The notes beneath the pieces were generated by a model. That model was not told the DNA's origin. It worked only from the letters and a program-made list of their open reading frames with translations, and ran no database searches. A stretch of DNA of 64,000 nt from Clostridium_AT radicumherbarum (GTDB lineage: Bacteria > Bacillota > Clostridia > Clostridiales > Clostridiaceae): positions 62,001 to 126,000 of the forward strand of contig NZ_JBJHZY010000004.1 of assembly GCF_045310525.1 (NCBI RefSeq), written 5' to 3'. The position numbers and the translations under genes were made by a program. This document shows positions 43,422-51,126 of this stretch, one piece after another (the stretch's first letter is position 1; each line of letters starts with the position of its first letter).

Positions 43422-43464
43422 ATAATAAAATAGAGCCCTCCCTTATTGTGGAAGAGCGGGCTTT
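43422..43464 (-). terminator. Terminator after the LysM-CAP gene
   Basis: The minus strand forms a stem of about 11 bp with outer AGCCC/GGGCT and one internal mismatch, followed by CTATTTTATT. It lies about 60 bp past the stop codon. Confidence 0.7.
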
Positions 43465-43521
43465 TATAAATTAATTTACCTGTATTAACTTTTTTTAATT
43501 AACTGTATTAATTTTTTAATA

Positions 43522-44136
43522 TTATCTTCTTATAAATTCCTGTGTCCAATATATTACTCCACTAGAAGTTTTAGCTACTCCAACACCTATTTCATTAAAC
43601 TGTGGATTTAATATATTTGCTCTATGCCCAGTAGAATTCATCCATGAATTCATTACTGCTTGAGGTGTTGGCTGCCCCATTGCAATATTTTCACCTGCAG
43701 CATAAAAACTAATTCCAAAATCATGCATCATTTTAAACGGATCTCCATAGGTTGGAGAATAGTGTGAAAAATACTTACTGTCCCTCATATCTGCTGATTT
43801 ATATCTAGCAACCCTTGATAACTGCCAATCTGCTGTTAGTTGCTCTAAACCATTTTTGCTTCTTTCAATATTTAACAGTCTAATTACCTCATTTTCTAGA
43901 GCTTTAATATCTGCTATATTAGGTACACTTATCTTTTGACCTGGATATATTAGATTTGGATTAGTAATAACTTTGTTAGCATCAATTATTTCAGATATTC
44001 CAATTTCAAACTTAACTGCGATTTTCCACATACTATCACCTGGTTGAACAGTATAAGAAATGTTCTGTGCATGAATAGCAGTTTTTGTGCATATTAAAAT
44101 ACCAAAAGTAAATAGAAAGATGTAAAATTTTTTCAT
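43522..44136 (-). CDS. Secreted LysM-CAP (SCP/YkwD-like) protein
   Basis: 204 residues. A signal peptide occupies about residues 1-23 (KKF then a hydrophobic core, AHA-Q cleavage site). A LysM domain follows (YTVQPGDSMWKIAVKFEIGI to IYPGQKISVP, about 28-73), then a CAP domain (LLNIERSKNGLEQL, HYSPTYGDPF, AAGENIAMGQPTPQAVMNSW, TGHRANIL, WTQEFIRR). The LysM suggests binding to peptidoglycan or spore cortex; CAP proteins of this type occur on clostridial cell surfaces and spore coats. The function of the CAP domain is unknown. Confidence 0.93.
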   Translation of the reverse strand: MKKFYIFLFTFGILICTKTAIHAQNISYTVQPGDSMWKIAVKFEIGISEIIDANKVITNPNLIYPGQKISVPNIADIKALENEVIRLLNIERSKNGLEQLTADWQLSRVARYKSADMRDSKYFSHYSPTYGDPFKMMHDFGISFYAAGENIAMGQPTPQAVMNSWMNSTGHRANILNPQFNEIGVGVAKTSSGVIYWTQEFIRR

Positions 44137-44223
44137 AGTTTTTCACCTCTCTATATATTCTGTAAGATTTTTTGTTAATTATTTTTAATTTTAATGGTTA
44201 TTAAGAAAATATATGCTAAAAAT

Positions 44224-45294
44224 TTATATACTTGCTTTATCTATAACCTTAACAATTAAATCCACTGCATTTGATAAACTACTTTTGGACATATTATTAA
44301 TGTACTTATTTTTGTTCTTATTAAGTTCATCAATTTTTTCAATAAATAATTTATCCTCTAAATTTTCTTCTTTAATTACCAAACTAAAGCCGCTTTTTTC
44401 AAAGGATTCAGCGTTAAGAATTTGATCACCTCTACTAGACTTTGATGATAGAGGTATTAATAAATTTGGTTTTTTTAAGGCTAGGAATTCAAATATAGAA
44501 TTTGCTCCTGCCCTAGAAACGATTATATCTGCTGCAGCCATATAATGAGGTAAATCTTCATTTACATATTCAAACTGTCTGTAATTTTCTATATTTGAAC
44601 AATTATTGTCTATATTACCTTTTCCGCAAATATGCAAAATATTATATGAAGATAATAAATCCTTTAGATTTCTTCTTATTAAATCATTAATGTTTTTAGA
44701 ACCTAGGCTTCCGCCCATTATAAACAATATAGGTTTTTCATAGTTAAATTTACAAAGTTTTAGTCCCTTTATTCTGCTTCCTTCTAATAATTCCTTCCTA
44801 ATTGGAGTTCCTGTAAGCACAACCTTCTTTTTACTTAACTTATTAACGGATTCCGGGAAGGTCACACAGATTTTAGTACAATATGGAGCAGAAAGCTTAT
44901 TTGCAAGGCCTGGAGTAATATCAGATTCATGGGCAATTACTGGAATTTTATTTAAATAAGCACCCAGTACAACTGGTACTGCCACAAAACCACCCTTTGA
45001 AAATATAATATTGGGTTTTTGTCTTTTTATAATATCATAGGCCTCAAAAATTCCTTTAATTACTTTAAAAGGGTCTGTAAAATTCTTTATATCAAAATAT
45101 CTTCTTAATTTTCCGCTGGAAATGAAATGATACTCTATATTATTTTCTTCGATTATTCTTCTTTCAATGCCATCTTTTGTCCCTATATATTGTACTTCAT
45201 ATCCTATCTCTTTTAGTTTTGGAATAAGAGCAAGATTTGGAGTTACATGCCCTGCAGAGCCTCCACCTGTCATAATTATCCTTTTGCTACTCAA
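44224..45294 (-). CDS. murG: UDP-GlcNAc:lipid I N-acetylglucosaminyltransferase MurG
   Basis: 356-residue glycosyltransferase converting lipid I to lipid II at the inner face of the membrane. IIMTGGGSAGHVTPNLALIP is the first glycine-rich loop, SKGGFVAVPVVLGAYL and VIAHESDITPGLANK follow, and FIMGGSLGSKNIN and AADIIVSRAGANSIFEFL mark the UDP-GlcNAc domain. The start is a TTG at 45294 with AGGAGATGG upstream. It stands alone here rather than in a cell-division cluster. Confidence 0.96.
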   Translation of the reverse strand: MSSKRIIMTGGGSAGHVTPNLALIPKLKEIGYEVQYIGTKDGIERRIIEENNIEYHFISSGKLRRYFDIKNFTDPFKVIKGIFEAYDIIKRQKPNIIFSKGGFVAVPVVLGAYLNKIPVIAHESDITPGLANKLSAPYCTKICVTFPESVNKLSKKKVVLTGTPIRKELLEGSRIKGLKLCKFNYEKPILFIMGGSLGSKNINDLIRRNLKDLLSSYNILHICGKGNIDNNCSNIENYRQFEYVNEDLPHYMAAADIIVSRAGANSIFEFLALKKPNLLIPLSSKSSRGDQILNAESFEKSGFSLVIKEENLEDKLFIEKIDELNKNKNKYINNMSKSSLSNAVDLIVKVIDKASI

Positions 45295-45498
45295 AATACC
45301 ATCTCCTATAATGAATTAATTAATTCAGCTAATATTATAATATACATAAGGTATATTTTTGAATATAATTGTGAAAAAATAATTGTGAAAAGCTAGCATT
45401 AATTTATAAACTTAACATTCACACCTCTATTCCACTAATATAATTATAACCTTATTGGACAATATAATAACATAAAACATATAAGGAGGTCATACATT

Positions 45499-45693
45499 AT
45501 GGCAAGAAATAAAACATTGGTACCAGAGGCTAAGGCAGGACTTGATAGATTTAAAATGGAAGCTGCTAGAGAAGTTGGGGTTCCTTTAAGTGATGGTTAT
45601 AATGGAGATCTTACTTCAAGAGAAAATGGTTCAGTAGGTGGCCAAATGGTTAAGAAAATGGTTGAAGCCTATGAAAAAGGATTAACACAATAG
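45499..45693 (+). CDS. Small acid-soluble spore protein, alpha/beta type (copy 1)
   Basis: 64-residue DNA-binding protein of the dormant spore core. FKMEAAREVGVPLSDGYNGD and LTSRENGSVGGQMVKKMVEA are the two conserved blocks; the latter carries the Gln-Met region involved in DNA binding. AAGGAGG lies 11 bases before the ATG. One of only two genes on the plus strand; an adjacent paralogue lies 180 bp downstream. It is probably sigma-G dependent, but no convincing promoter could be picked out. Confidence 0.97.
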   Translation: MARNKTLVPEAKAGLDRFKMEAAREVGVPLSDGYNGDLTSRENGSVGGQMVKKMVEAYEKGLTQ

Positions 45694-45703
45694 TTTCTTA
45701 TAT

Positions 45704-45735
45704 AGAAGGCTTACTTAGTAGGCCTTCTTCCTATT
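45704..45735 (+). terminator. Hairpin terminator after spore protein copy 1
   Basis: AGAAGGCTTAC pairs with GTAGGCCTTCT around a short loop, followed by a weak T-rich tail (TCCTATTTC). Confidence 0.7.
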
Positions 45736-45872
45736 TCATATTTGAAAAATTACTATTCATAATTCTTATAAAAAATAATCTATATTTTTCCTACACTTCC
45801 TACAAAACTCTATAATATTATATGCTGCTTTGGATAAGCTATTATTACAAAGATACAAGGAGGTGAATATAA

Positions 45873-46061
45873 ATGGCAAGAAATAAAGCATTAGTTCCAC
45901 AGGCAAAGGCTGGTCTCGACAGATTTAAGATGGAAGCTGCTAAAGAAGTTGGGGTTACATTAAATGAAGGCTACAATGGAGACCTTACTTCAAGAGAAAA
46001 TGGTTCAGTAGGCGGCCAAATGGTTAAGAAAATGGTTGAAGCTTACGAAAAGAATCTATAA
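45873..46061 (+). CDS. Small acid-soluble spore protein, alpha/beta type (copy 2)
   Basis: 62-residue paralogue of the preceding gene, nearly identical in the conserved blocks (FKMEAAKEVGVTLNEGYNGD, LTSRENGSVGGQMVKKMVEA) and differing mainly at both ends. AAGGAGGTGA lies upstream of the ATG. The pair appears to be a tandem duplication; separate hairpins after each suggest separate transcripts. Confidence 0.97.
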   Translation: MARNKALVPQAKAGLDRFKMEAAKEVGVTLNEGYNGDLTSRENGSVGGQMVKKMVEAYEKNL

Positions 46062-46072
46062 TATACTTAAAG

Positions 46073-46103
46073 ACAAGTAGGAATTTTCCTACTTGTTTTT
46101 TTA
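46073..46103 (+). terminator. Terminator after spore protein copy 2
   Basis: A perfect 11-bp stem ACAAGTAGGAA/TTCCTACTTGT followed by TTTTTTA. Confidence 0.93.
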
Positions 46104-46203
46104 TAAAATAGTCGTTGTCACAGCAGCGAATTCATATAACATATTTTATAATGTAGCTATATATTGGGACCCTTTATATTTGAAATAATTTTACGTATTA
46201 AAG

Positions 46204-46230
46204 TAAAAAAAGGAGAATGCTCTCCTTTTT
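46204..46230. terminator. Terminator after the 63-residue protein gene
   Basis: AAAAAGGAGA pairs with TCTCCTTTTT around a 4-base loop, with A- and T-runs on the two sides; it can serve either strand but lies 2 bp from the stop codon of the minus-strand gene. Confidence 0.85.
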
Positions 46231-46231
46231 A

Positions 46232-46423
46232 TTACTTTTGAGATAGGCCTGATACAATTCCTTCAAAGTCTTGAAGGCAATTATCTATATGACCAATCTC
46301 TCTTTCTATTTTTTCTTTTATGCTTCCATTTTCTGCATTCCCTGATGCTATAGATAGGCATTGTCTAACATCTTTTAAACTTAATAATGCTCTATCCATA
46401 TGTTTTCTAGCTTCCTCATTCAT
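46232..46423 (-). CDS. Small helical protein of unknown function
   Basis: 63 residues from the ATG at 46423, which has GAGGTG seven bases upstream; the frame is open to 46432. The sequence is helical throughout (NEEARKHMDRALLSLKDVRQ, EKIEREIGHIDNCLQDFEGI), with two cysteines and no membrane segment. Similar small proteins occur next to spore-protein or recJ genes in clostridia, but I do not recognise a named family. It has a terminator of its own and appears monocistronic. Confidence 0.8.
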   Translation of the reverse strand: MNEEARKHMDRALLSLKDVRQCLSIASGNAENGSIKEKIEREIGHIDNCLQDFEGIVSGLSQK

Positions 46424-46497
46424 TTTAATCACCTCAAATAATTAATTATTTATTACAAATAATATTATGTGCAGAAGTGAAGAAATTTAATTAAGTT

Positions 46498-48279
46498 TTA
46501 TGCCAATCTAAAAGCAATAATTTTAATTTGAATAGTTTGTACACCATTAAAGTTATTTAAGTTTGGATAATAGATTAAGTCTAATTTAATCTTCTCATTT
46601 TTATAATTATAATTTTCTAATATGTCTAAATAGCACTCACCATAATAAGCTTTTAGAAGGTCCTTAAACTCATCTATTTTGCCAAAACATATTCCATCCA
46701 TTTTAAAATTTGTATTATCAATTTTGAGACTTAATTTAAGAACATTGCTTTCCTTACCTATAATATATATTTTATCTACTATTATGTTCTTTTCTGCAAA
46801 AACTGGTGTTTCATTTCCTTTGCCAAAAGGTTCTAACTTTTCTAAATCGTAAATAAATTTTTCAGAAAGTTTATTTACAGGTATCCTCTTATCAATTCTA
46901 AGCTTTGGCATTATATCATCATCATTTAATTTACAATTCTTATTTAATTCATTCCTAAGTAATTCAATATTTTCTTTCTTAATAGATAAGCCTGCTGCCA
47001 TTGGATGCCCGCCAAATTTTTCTATTAAATCTTTACACTTTAAAAGCTCTTCGAAAAGGTTATACCCTTCAATAGATCTTCCAGAGCCCTTTGGCATTTC
47101 TTTACCGGAGGTTATTACTATTGTAGGAACATTATATTTTTCTTTTATTTTACCTGCTACAATTCCAGCTATGCTTTCATGTACATCTTCTTTGTAAATT
47201 ACCATAACCTTATCATTCTTAAAATTTGTAGTTTCAATATGTTCTATTATTTCTTCTACATCTTTAGTTGTCATATTTTGTCTCTTCTTATTTAGTTCAC
47301 TTAGTTTAATAGCAAGTTCTTTAGCTTTTTCCTTTTCCTCGCTAAGCAGCAAATCCACAGATAAGGCTGCAGTTTCCAACCTTCCAGTAGCATTAATGCA
47401 TGGACCAATTTGAAACCCAATAGTTCCAGCATTTAATTTTCTATCCTTTATACCTAAAACCTCCATTAAAGCATCTAACCCAATATTTTTTGTTGATTTT
47501 AGACTAATTAAGGCATTTTTTGCTATGATTCTGTTTTCATCTATTAAATCTACCACATCACATATAGTTCCAATACCAGCAATTTCAATTAACTCTAATA
47601 AGTTACTTAAATCAATGTTCATTTTATTATATAATGCAGTAGAAAACTTCAATGCTATTCCTGCACCACAGAGAAGTTTAAAAGGATAACTACAATCCTT
47701 CTGCTTTGGATTTATAACTGCATCTGCCTGTGGTATGATATATTCTCTAGTCCCTTCCTTATCTTCCACAAAAGAAACCTCGTGATGATCTGTTATTACA
47801 ACCTTTAGACCTAATTGTTTTGCTAAACTTATTTGCTCAATGGCTGATATTCCATTATCACAAGTTATAATTACTTCTGCTCCTTCTTCCTTTAAACTTT
47901 TAATTCTTTCACTATTAATTCCATAACCTTCATTTTCTCTATGAGGAACATAATAACTTACCTTTGCACTACATTTTAATAAAGCCTTATACAAAATCAC
48001 AGTACTTGTAACGCCATCTACGTCATAATCTCCATATACAACTATATTATTTTTATTTTTAATTGCTTCAATGATGATTTCAATACCCTTGTCCATATCT
48101 TTCATAAGAAATGGGTCGTATAAATCATCAAGTGATGCGTTCATAAACTTAATCATATCTTTTTCAGTTTTAATTCCTCTGTTCGCAAGTATTGCTGCTA
48201 TATTCACATCAATACCTGCTCCTTTTGAAATATCAATAATTGGTGCTTTTGTTTGTCTTAATAGCCATTTCTCCTTCAA
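46498..48279 (-). CDS. recJ: Single-stranded-DNA-specific exonuclease RecJ
   Basis: 593-residue 5'-3' ssDNA exonuclease of the DHH family used in recombination and mismatch repair. VVYGDYDVDGVTSTVILYKA (motif I), ITCDNGISAIEQ, VITDHHEVSF (DHH motif) and the DHHA1 segment GSGRSIEGYNLFEEL with FGGHPMAAGLSI are present. A GTG at 48288 opens the frame, but the TTG at 48279 has a better-spaced GAGGTGG site. It is close to the usual family length. Confidence 0.95.
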   Translation of the reverse strand: MKEKWLLRQTKAPIIDISKGAGIDVNIAAILANRGIKTEKDMIKFMNASLDDLYDPFLMKDMDKGIEIIIEAIKNKNNIVVYGDYDVDGVTSTVILYKALLKCSAKVSYYVPHRENEGYGINSERIKSLKEEGAEVIITCDNGISAIEQISLAKQLGLKVVITDHHEVSFVEDKEGTREYIIPQADAVINPKQKDCSYPFKLLCGAGIALKFSTALYNKMNIDLSNLLELIEIAGIGTICDVVDLIDENRIIAKNALISLKSTKNIGLDALMEVLGIKDRKLNAGTIGFQIGPCINATGRLETAALSVDLLLSEEKEKAKELAIKLSELNKKRQNMTTKDVEEIIEHIETTNFKNDKVMVIYKEDVHESIAGIVAGKIKEKYNVPTIVITSGKEMPKGSGRSIEGYNLFEELLKCKDLIEKFGGHPMAAGLSIKKENIELLRNELNKNCKLNDDDIMPKLRIDKRIPVNKLSEKFIYDLEKLEPFGKGNETPVFAEKNIIVDKIYIIGKESNVLKLSLKIDNTNFKMDGICFGKIDEFKDLLKAYYGECYLDILENYNYKNEKIKLDLIYYPNLNNFNGVQTIQIKIIAFRLA

Positions 48280-48370
48280 AATTCCCACCTCACCAATTTA
48301 TTATAGCATAATTAATTTTAAATAATAAATATAAGTTAATATCCTAAAATTACCCAGGAAATGTATGTAT

Positions 48371-48426
48371 ATAAAAAGACTGTTTCAAAATATTTAAGTA
48401 ATCCAAAATAATATTTTGAAACAGTC
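48371..48426 (-). terminator. Terminator after hydF
   Basis: A perfect 17-bp stem GACTGTTTCAAAATATT / AATATTTTGAAACAGTC with a loop of about 15 bases, followed on the minus strand by TTTTTAT. Lies 9 bp after the hydF stop. Confidence 0.92.
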
Positions 48427-48434
48427 ATATGATT

Positions 48435-49628
48435 TTACTTTTCTTTAAAGATTTCAGTTGACCTTGGAAGAATACCATTTAAATAAGCCAAGATTACACC
48501 ATAATTTGTTATACTAACATTTTTTTCTTGACACAAATCAACACGAGTCTGCATTATCTTCTTATTAAGCATACATGATCCACAGTGAATTATGAGGTCA
48601 TAATCTTCTAGATTCTCAGGAAAATCCTGACCCATTTTATATTCAAATTTCAACTGTTTCCCAGTAAATTTATTTAATAGTTTAGGTATTTTAACTCTGC
48701 CAATATCCTCATGGGAATGATTATGGGTACAGCTTTCTGAAATTAATATTTTAGAACTCTCATTTAACTCTTTTATCTTTGAAGTACCTGCAATAAATGC
48801 ATCTAAATCCCCTTTATATCTGGCAAAAAGTATAGAAAAACTAGTAAGCTTAATATCTCTTGGAACAATTTCATTAACCTTTTTAAAGGCTTGCGAATCA
48901 GTTACAACAACATCAATATCCTTTAAATCCAAAAGTGCATCCTTTAGCTCAATATCTCTGACTACATAGCTTTTAATGCCATGATCTAGGCAATCTCTTA
49001 TAAGCTGAACTTGAGGCAGTATTATTCTTCCTTTGGGGGCTTCAGAATCTACAGGAACCACCATTACAACTTTTCCGTTATAAGGGACTAAATCTCCAAT
49101 AATAGTTTCTTCTACTTCACCTTCACTAAGCCTTTTTATTAGTTCTTCTTTTAATGTAAGGATATTTTTATTATCCTTAGCTGATACATATAGCCCTTCT
49201 TTAAAGTTTTCTTTAATTTTAAATAAGTCTTTTTCATCTACTGAATCTATTTTGTTTATAACAAGCATGTGAGGTATATTATACTTTTTAAATTGTTTAA
49301 TAAAATTAGTATAAGAAATTTCATCGATATCCTCTGCTTCCATAACATAAATGGCGAAATCCGTCTGCTGCAGTACCTTTAAAGTCCTTTTTGTTCTTAG
49401 TTCCCCAAGCTCAGTTGCATCATTTAGCCCTGCTGTGTCAATAAATACAACAGGTCCAAAGGGAATCAGCTCCATAGCCTTACTTACCGGGTCCGTTGTA
49501 GTTCCCTTCACTGAAGAAACTAGGGAAATCTCCTGACCTATTATTGAATTTAATAGTGAAGATTTTCCGGAATTTGTTTTTCCAAATATAGCTATGTGTT
49601 TTCTATTTGCATTTGGTGTTTCATTCAT
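48435..49628 (-). CDS. hydF: [FeFe]-hydrogenase maturation GTPase HydF
   Basis: 397-residue scaffold that receives and delivers the 2Fe subcluster of the hydrogenase H-cluster. The GTPase domain has Walker A GKTNSGKSS (residues 16-24), switch region GTTTDPVSK, FIDTAGLND and the NKID motif; the C-terminal Fe-S domain has CTHNHSHED and HCGSCMLN, supplying the cluster Cys/His ligands. AAGGAGGA precedes the ATG. It follows hydE by about 100 bp containing two hairpins. hydG is not in the window. Confidence 0.96.
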   Translation of the reverse strand: MNETPNANRKHIAIFGKTNSGKSSLLNSIIGQEISLVSSVKGTTTDPVSKAMELIPFGPVVFIDTAGLNDATELGELRTKRTLKVLQQTDFAIYVMEAEDIDEISYTNFIKQFKKYNIPHMLVINKIDSVDEKDLFKIKENFKEGLYVSAKDNKNILTLKEELIKRLSEGEVEETIIGDLVPYNGKVVMVVPVDSEAPKGRIILPQVQLIRDCLDHGIKSYVVRDIELKDALLDLKDIDVVVTDSQAFKKVNEIVPRDIKLTSFSILFARYKGDLDAFIAGTSKIKELNESSKILISESCTHNHSHEDIGRVKIPKLLNKFTGKQLKFEYKMGQDFPENLEDYDLIIHCGSCMLNKKIMQTRVDLCQEKNVSITNYGVILAYLNGILPRSTEIFKEK

Positions 49629-49655
49629 GGCTTCCTCCTTATATCAGGAACACGT

Positions 49656-49717
49656 GGTAGTCTAACTTGCCGATTACTCATGATTAGGCTACCCGCTAAA
49701 GTCCATTTAGGACTTTA
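49656..49717 (-). other. Two hairpins between hydE and hydF
   Basis: On the minus strand TAAAGTCC/GGACTTTA (49697-49717, 5-base loop) is followed by GGTAGCCTAA/TTAGACTACC (49656-49693, one mismatch, 18-base loop). No T-run follows, so they are not terminators; they may be processing or stability elements or a structured leader of hydF. Confidence 0.6.
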
Positions 49718-49727
49718 AATCATATAT

Positions 49728-50774
49728 TTATTTTCTTATCCAATTAATATTGTCCCCTATGCCCATATCTAATTCAAATCCTGCACTTTTTATTCTTCCT
49801 TCAATACACATTCTGCATTCAGCTGCCTCATCCCCTGTGCAAATTTTACCATCATAAAGGGAATATTTTTTTCTAACTGAAGTTGGGGATAAGTTAGGCA
49901 TAACTACATTAGCTCCTGCCTTTATACCTTCCTCCCTGCCTTTAGGATTAATAGTACCAAGTGCAGTGGTTGCAGGAATTAAGGCACTAGGTAACAAAAG
50001 CCTTGTTAAGGCTACCATCAATATTGTCTGCCCCAGGGTACCGCCTTTTTCTTTCGAAAGTGGAGTGTCCTTATGTGGAATAAATGGACCAATTCCAACC
50101 ATTTCAGGATTTAATTCTTTTAGAAATAGTAGGTCTTTAACAAGGTCTTCATTATTTTGGTTTGGTAAACCTACCATAAAACCAGAACCTACCTGATAGC
50201 CTATTTCTTTTAAATCCCAGAGGCACTTAATTCTATTTTCAAAGCTGGCACAAGGATGTAGTCTTTCATACAAAACCTTCGAAGCTGTTTCATGTCTCAT
50301 TAAATACCTGTCAGCACCAGCTTCGTAATATTTCTTATAGGAATCATAGCTTTTCTCTCCCATTGAAAGTGTCACAGCACAGTCAGAATGTCTTTCCTTA
50401 ATTTCAGTTATAAGTTTAACAATTTTATCATCTGTAAAGTAATAATCTTCTCCACCTTGAAGTACAAAGGTTCTATAGCCAAGCCTATAGCCGGATTCAC
50501 AGGCAGATAGTATTTCTTCAGTAGTTAATCTATATCTGTCTGAATTTTTATTTAAGGCTCTAATGCCACAATATAGGCAGTTTCTTTTGCAATAATTGGT
50601 GAATTCAATTAACCCTCTCATGAAAACCTTATTGCCATAATATTTCATTCTTGTTTCATGAGACTTTTGTAATAAATATATTTTATTTTCCTCATTTAAA
50701 TTATTTAATAAATATAAAAGTTCTTCACTTTCTAAATTGTTGTTTTCATAGAGTTTGTCTATAATTGACTTCAT
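49728..50774 (-). CDS. hydE: [FeFe]-hydrogenase maturase HydE (radical SAM)
   Basis: 348-residue radical-SAM enzyme of H-cluster assembly. The cluster motif CX3CX2C is C62, C66 and C69 in YCKRNCLYCG; GGEDYYFTDD follows, and the barrel contains MRHETASKVLYERLHP and PGIGPFIPHKDTP-like segments typical of HydE rather than BioB. The C-terminal MCIEGRIKSAG supplies extra cysteines. It is preceded by a 250-base leader with an unassigned fold and terminator (50851-50958) and a strong promoter (51025-51054). Confidence 0.95.
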   Translation of the reverse strand: MKSIIDKLYENNNLESEELLYLLNNLNEENKIYLLQKSHETRMKYYGNKVFMRGLIEFTNYCKRNCLYCGIRALNKNSDRYRLTTEEILSACESGYRLGYRTFVLQGGEDYYFTDDKIVKLITEIKERHSDCAVTLSMGEKSYDSYKKYYEAGADRYLMRHETASKVLYERLHPCASFENRIKCLWDLKEIGYQVGSGFMVGLPNQNNEDLVKDLLFLKELNPEMVGIGPFIPHKDTPLSKEKGGTLGQTILMVALTRLLLPSALIPATTALGTINPKGREEGIKAGANVVMPNLSPTSVRKKYSLYDGKICTGDEAAECRMCIEGRIKSAGFELDMGIGDNINWIRK

Positions 50775-50850
50775 TAACTAAATCTCCTCCGTAGAAATAA
50801 TAGTTATGGCTTATTCAAAAGTTCAATATTATTTCTTAGAACTTATTCTC

Positions 50851-50884
50851 AAAATAAAAAAAGCTTTCAAAGAAAGAAAAGCTT
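50851..50884 (-). terminator. Terminator/attenuator hairpin in the hydE leader
   Basis: On the minus strand AAGCTTT/AAAGCTT with a 10-base loop is followed by TTTTTTTATTTTG. It lies 77 bp upstream of the hydE ATG and about 140 bases downstream of the promoter, immediately after the 3' strand of the leader fold. Confidence 0.82.
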
Positions 50885-50958
50885 AAGTCATCAAACATAG
50901 CCCCTGCAGGATATCCTGGGCTATATCAAAGCATCCTTCCTTTCAGATTAGATAACTC
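50885..50958 (-). other. Structured leader of hydE, candidate cis-regulatory RNA (class unknown)
   Basis: The minus strand can form a three-way junction: P1 GAGTTATC (50951-50958) with GATGACTT (50885-50892), including two G-U pairs; P2 ATC..AAAG (50940-50948) with CTTTGAT (50925-50931); and P3 ATAGCCC (50918-50924) with GGGCTAT (50897-50903), enclosing AGGATATCCTGCAG. A terminator follows directly. I could not match it to a riboswitch class I know. The rest of the 352-base gap 50775-51126 holds the promoter and AT-rich sequence. Confidence 0.65.
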
Positions 50959-51024
50959 TTTTCTGTTAGGTTAAATTTTAAAAGAAATATATAACTGTAC
51001 TTCATTAATATTTTGTATGTTAAT

Positions 51025-51054
51025 ATTTTATCAATACCTATTAACCTTTGTCAA
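51025..51054 (-). promoter_or_regulatory. Sigma-A promoter upstream of the hydE leader
   Basis: Minus strand TTGACA (51049-51054, perfect), 18-base spacer, TAAAAT (51025-51030). It lies about 250 bp before hydE and about 70 bp after the M16 peptidase stop. Confidence 0.8.
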
Positions 51055-51126
51055 TTAATTTATAATTATTTATCCGGAAAAAGAAGTAATTATGATTTTG
51101 AGCTACGCCATTTTTATTCTTTAAAT

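Noticed and set aside
45295..45330. Palindrome before murG as a fifth copy of the 51-bp element
   Set aside because: GAATTAATTAATTC is a simple AT palindrome; the GGAGGC head, bulge and correct spacing are missing.
45331..45498. Sigma-G promoter for the first spore protein
   Set aside because: GCATT and CATTCAC occur near 45396-45422 but with spacing too short for a sigma-G promoter.
46433..46470. Palindrome before the 63-residue gene as another copy of the 51-bp element
   Set aside because: AAATAATTAATTATTT lacks the GATT/AATC core and the GC-containing outer stem.
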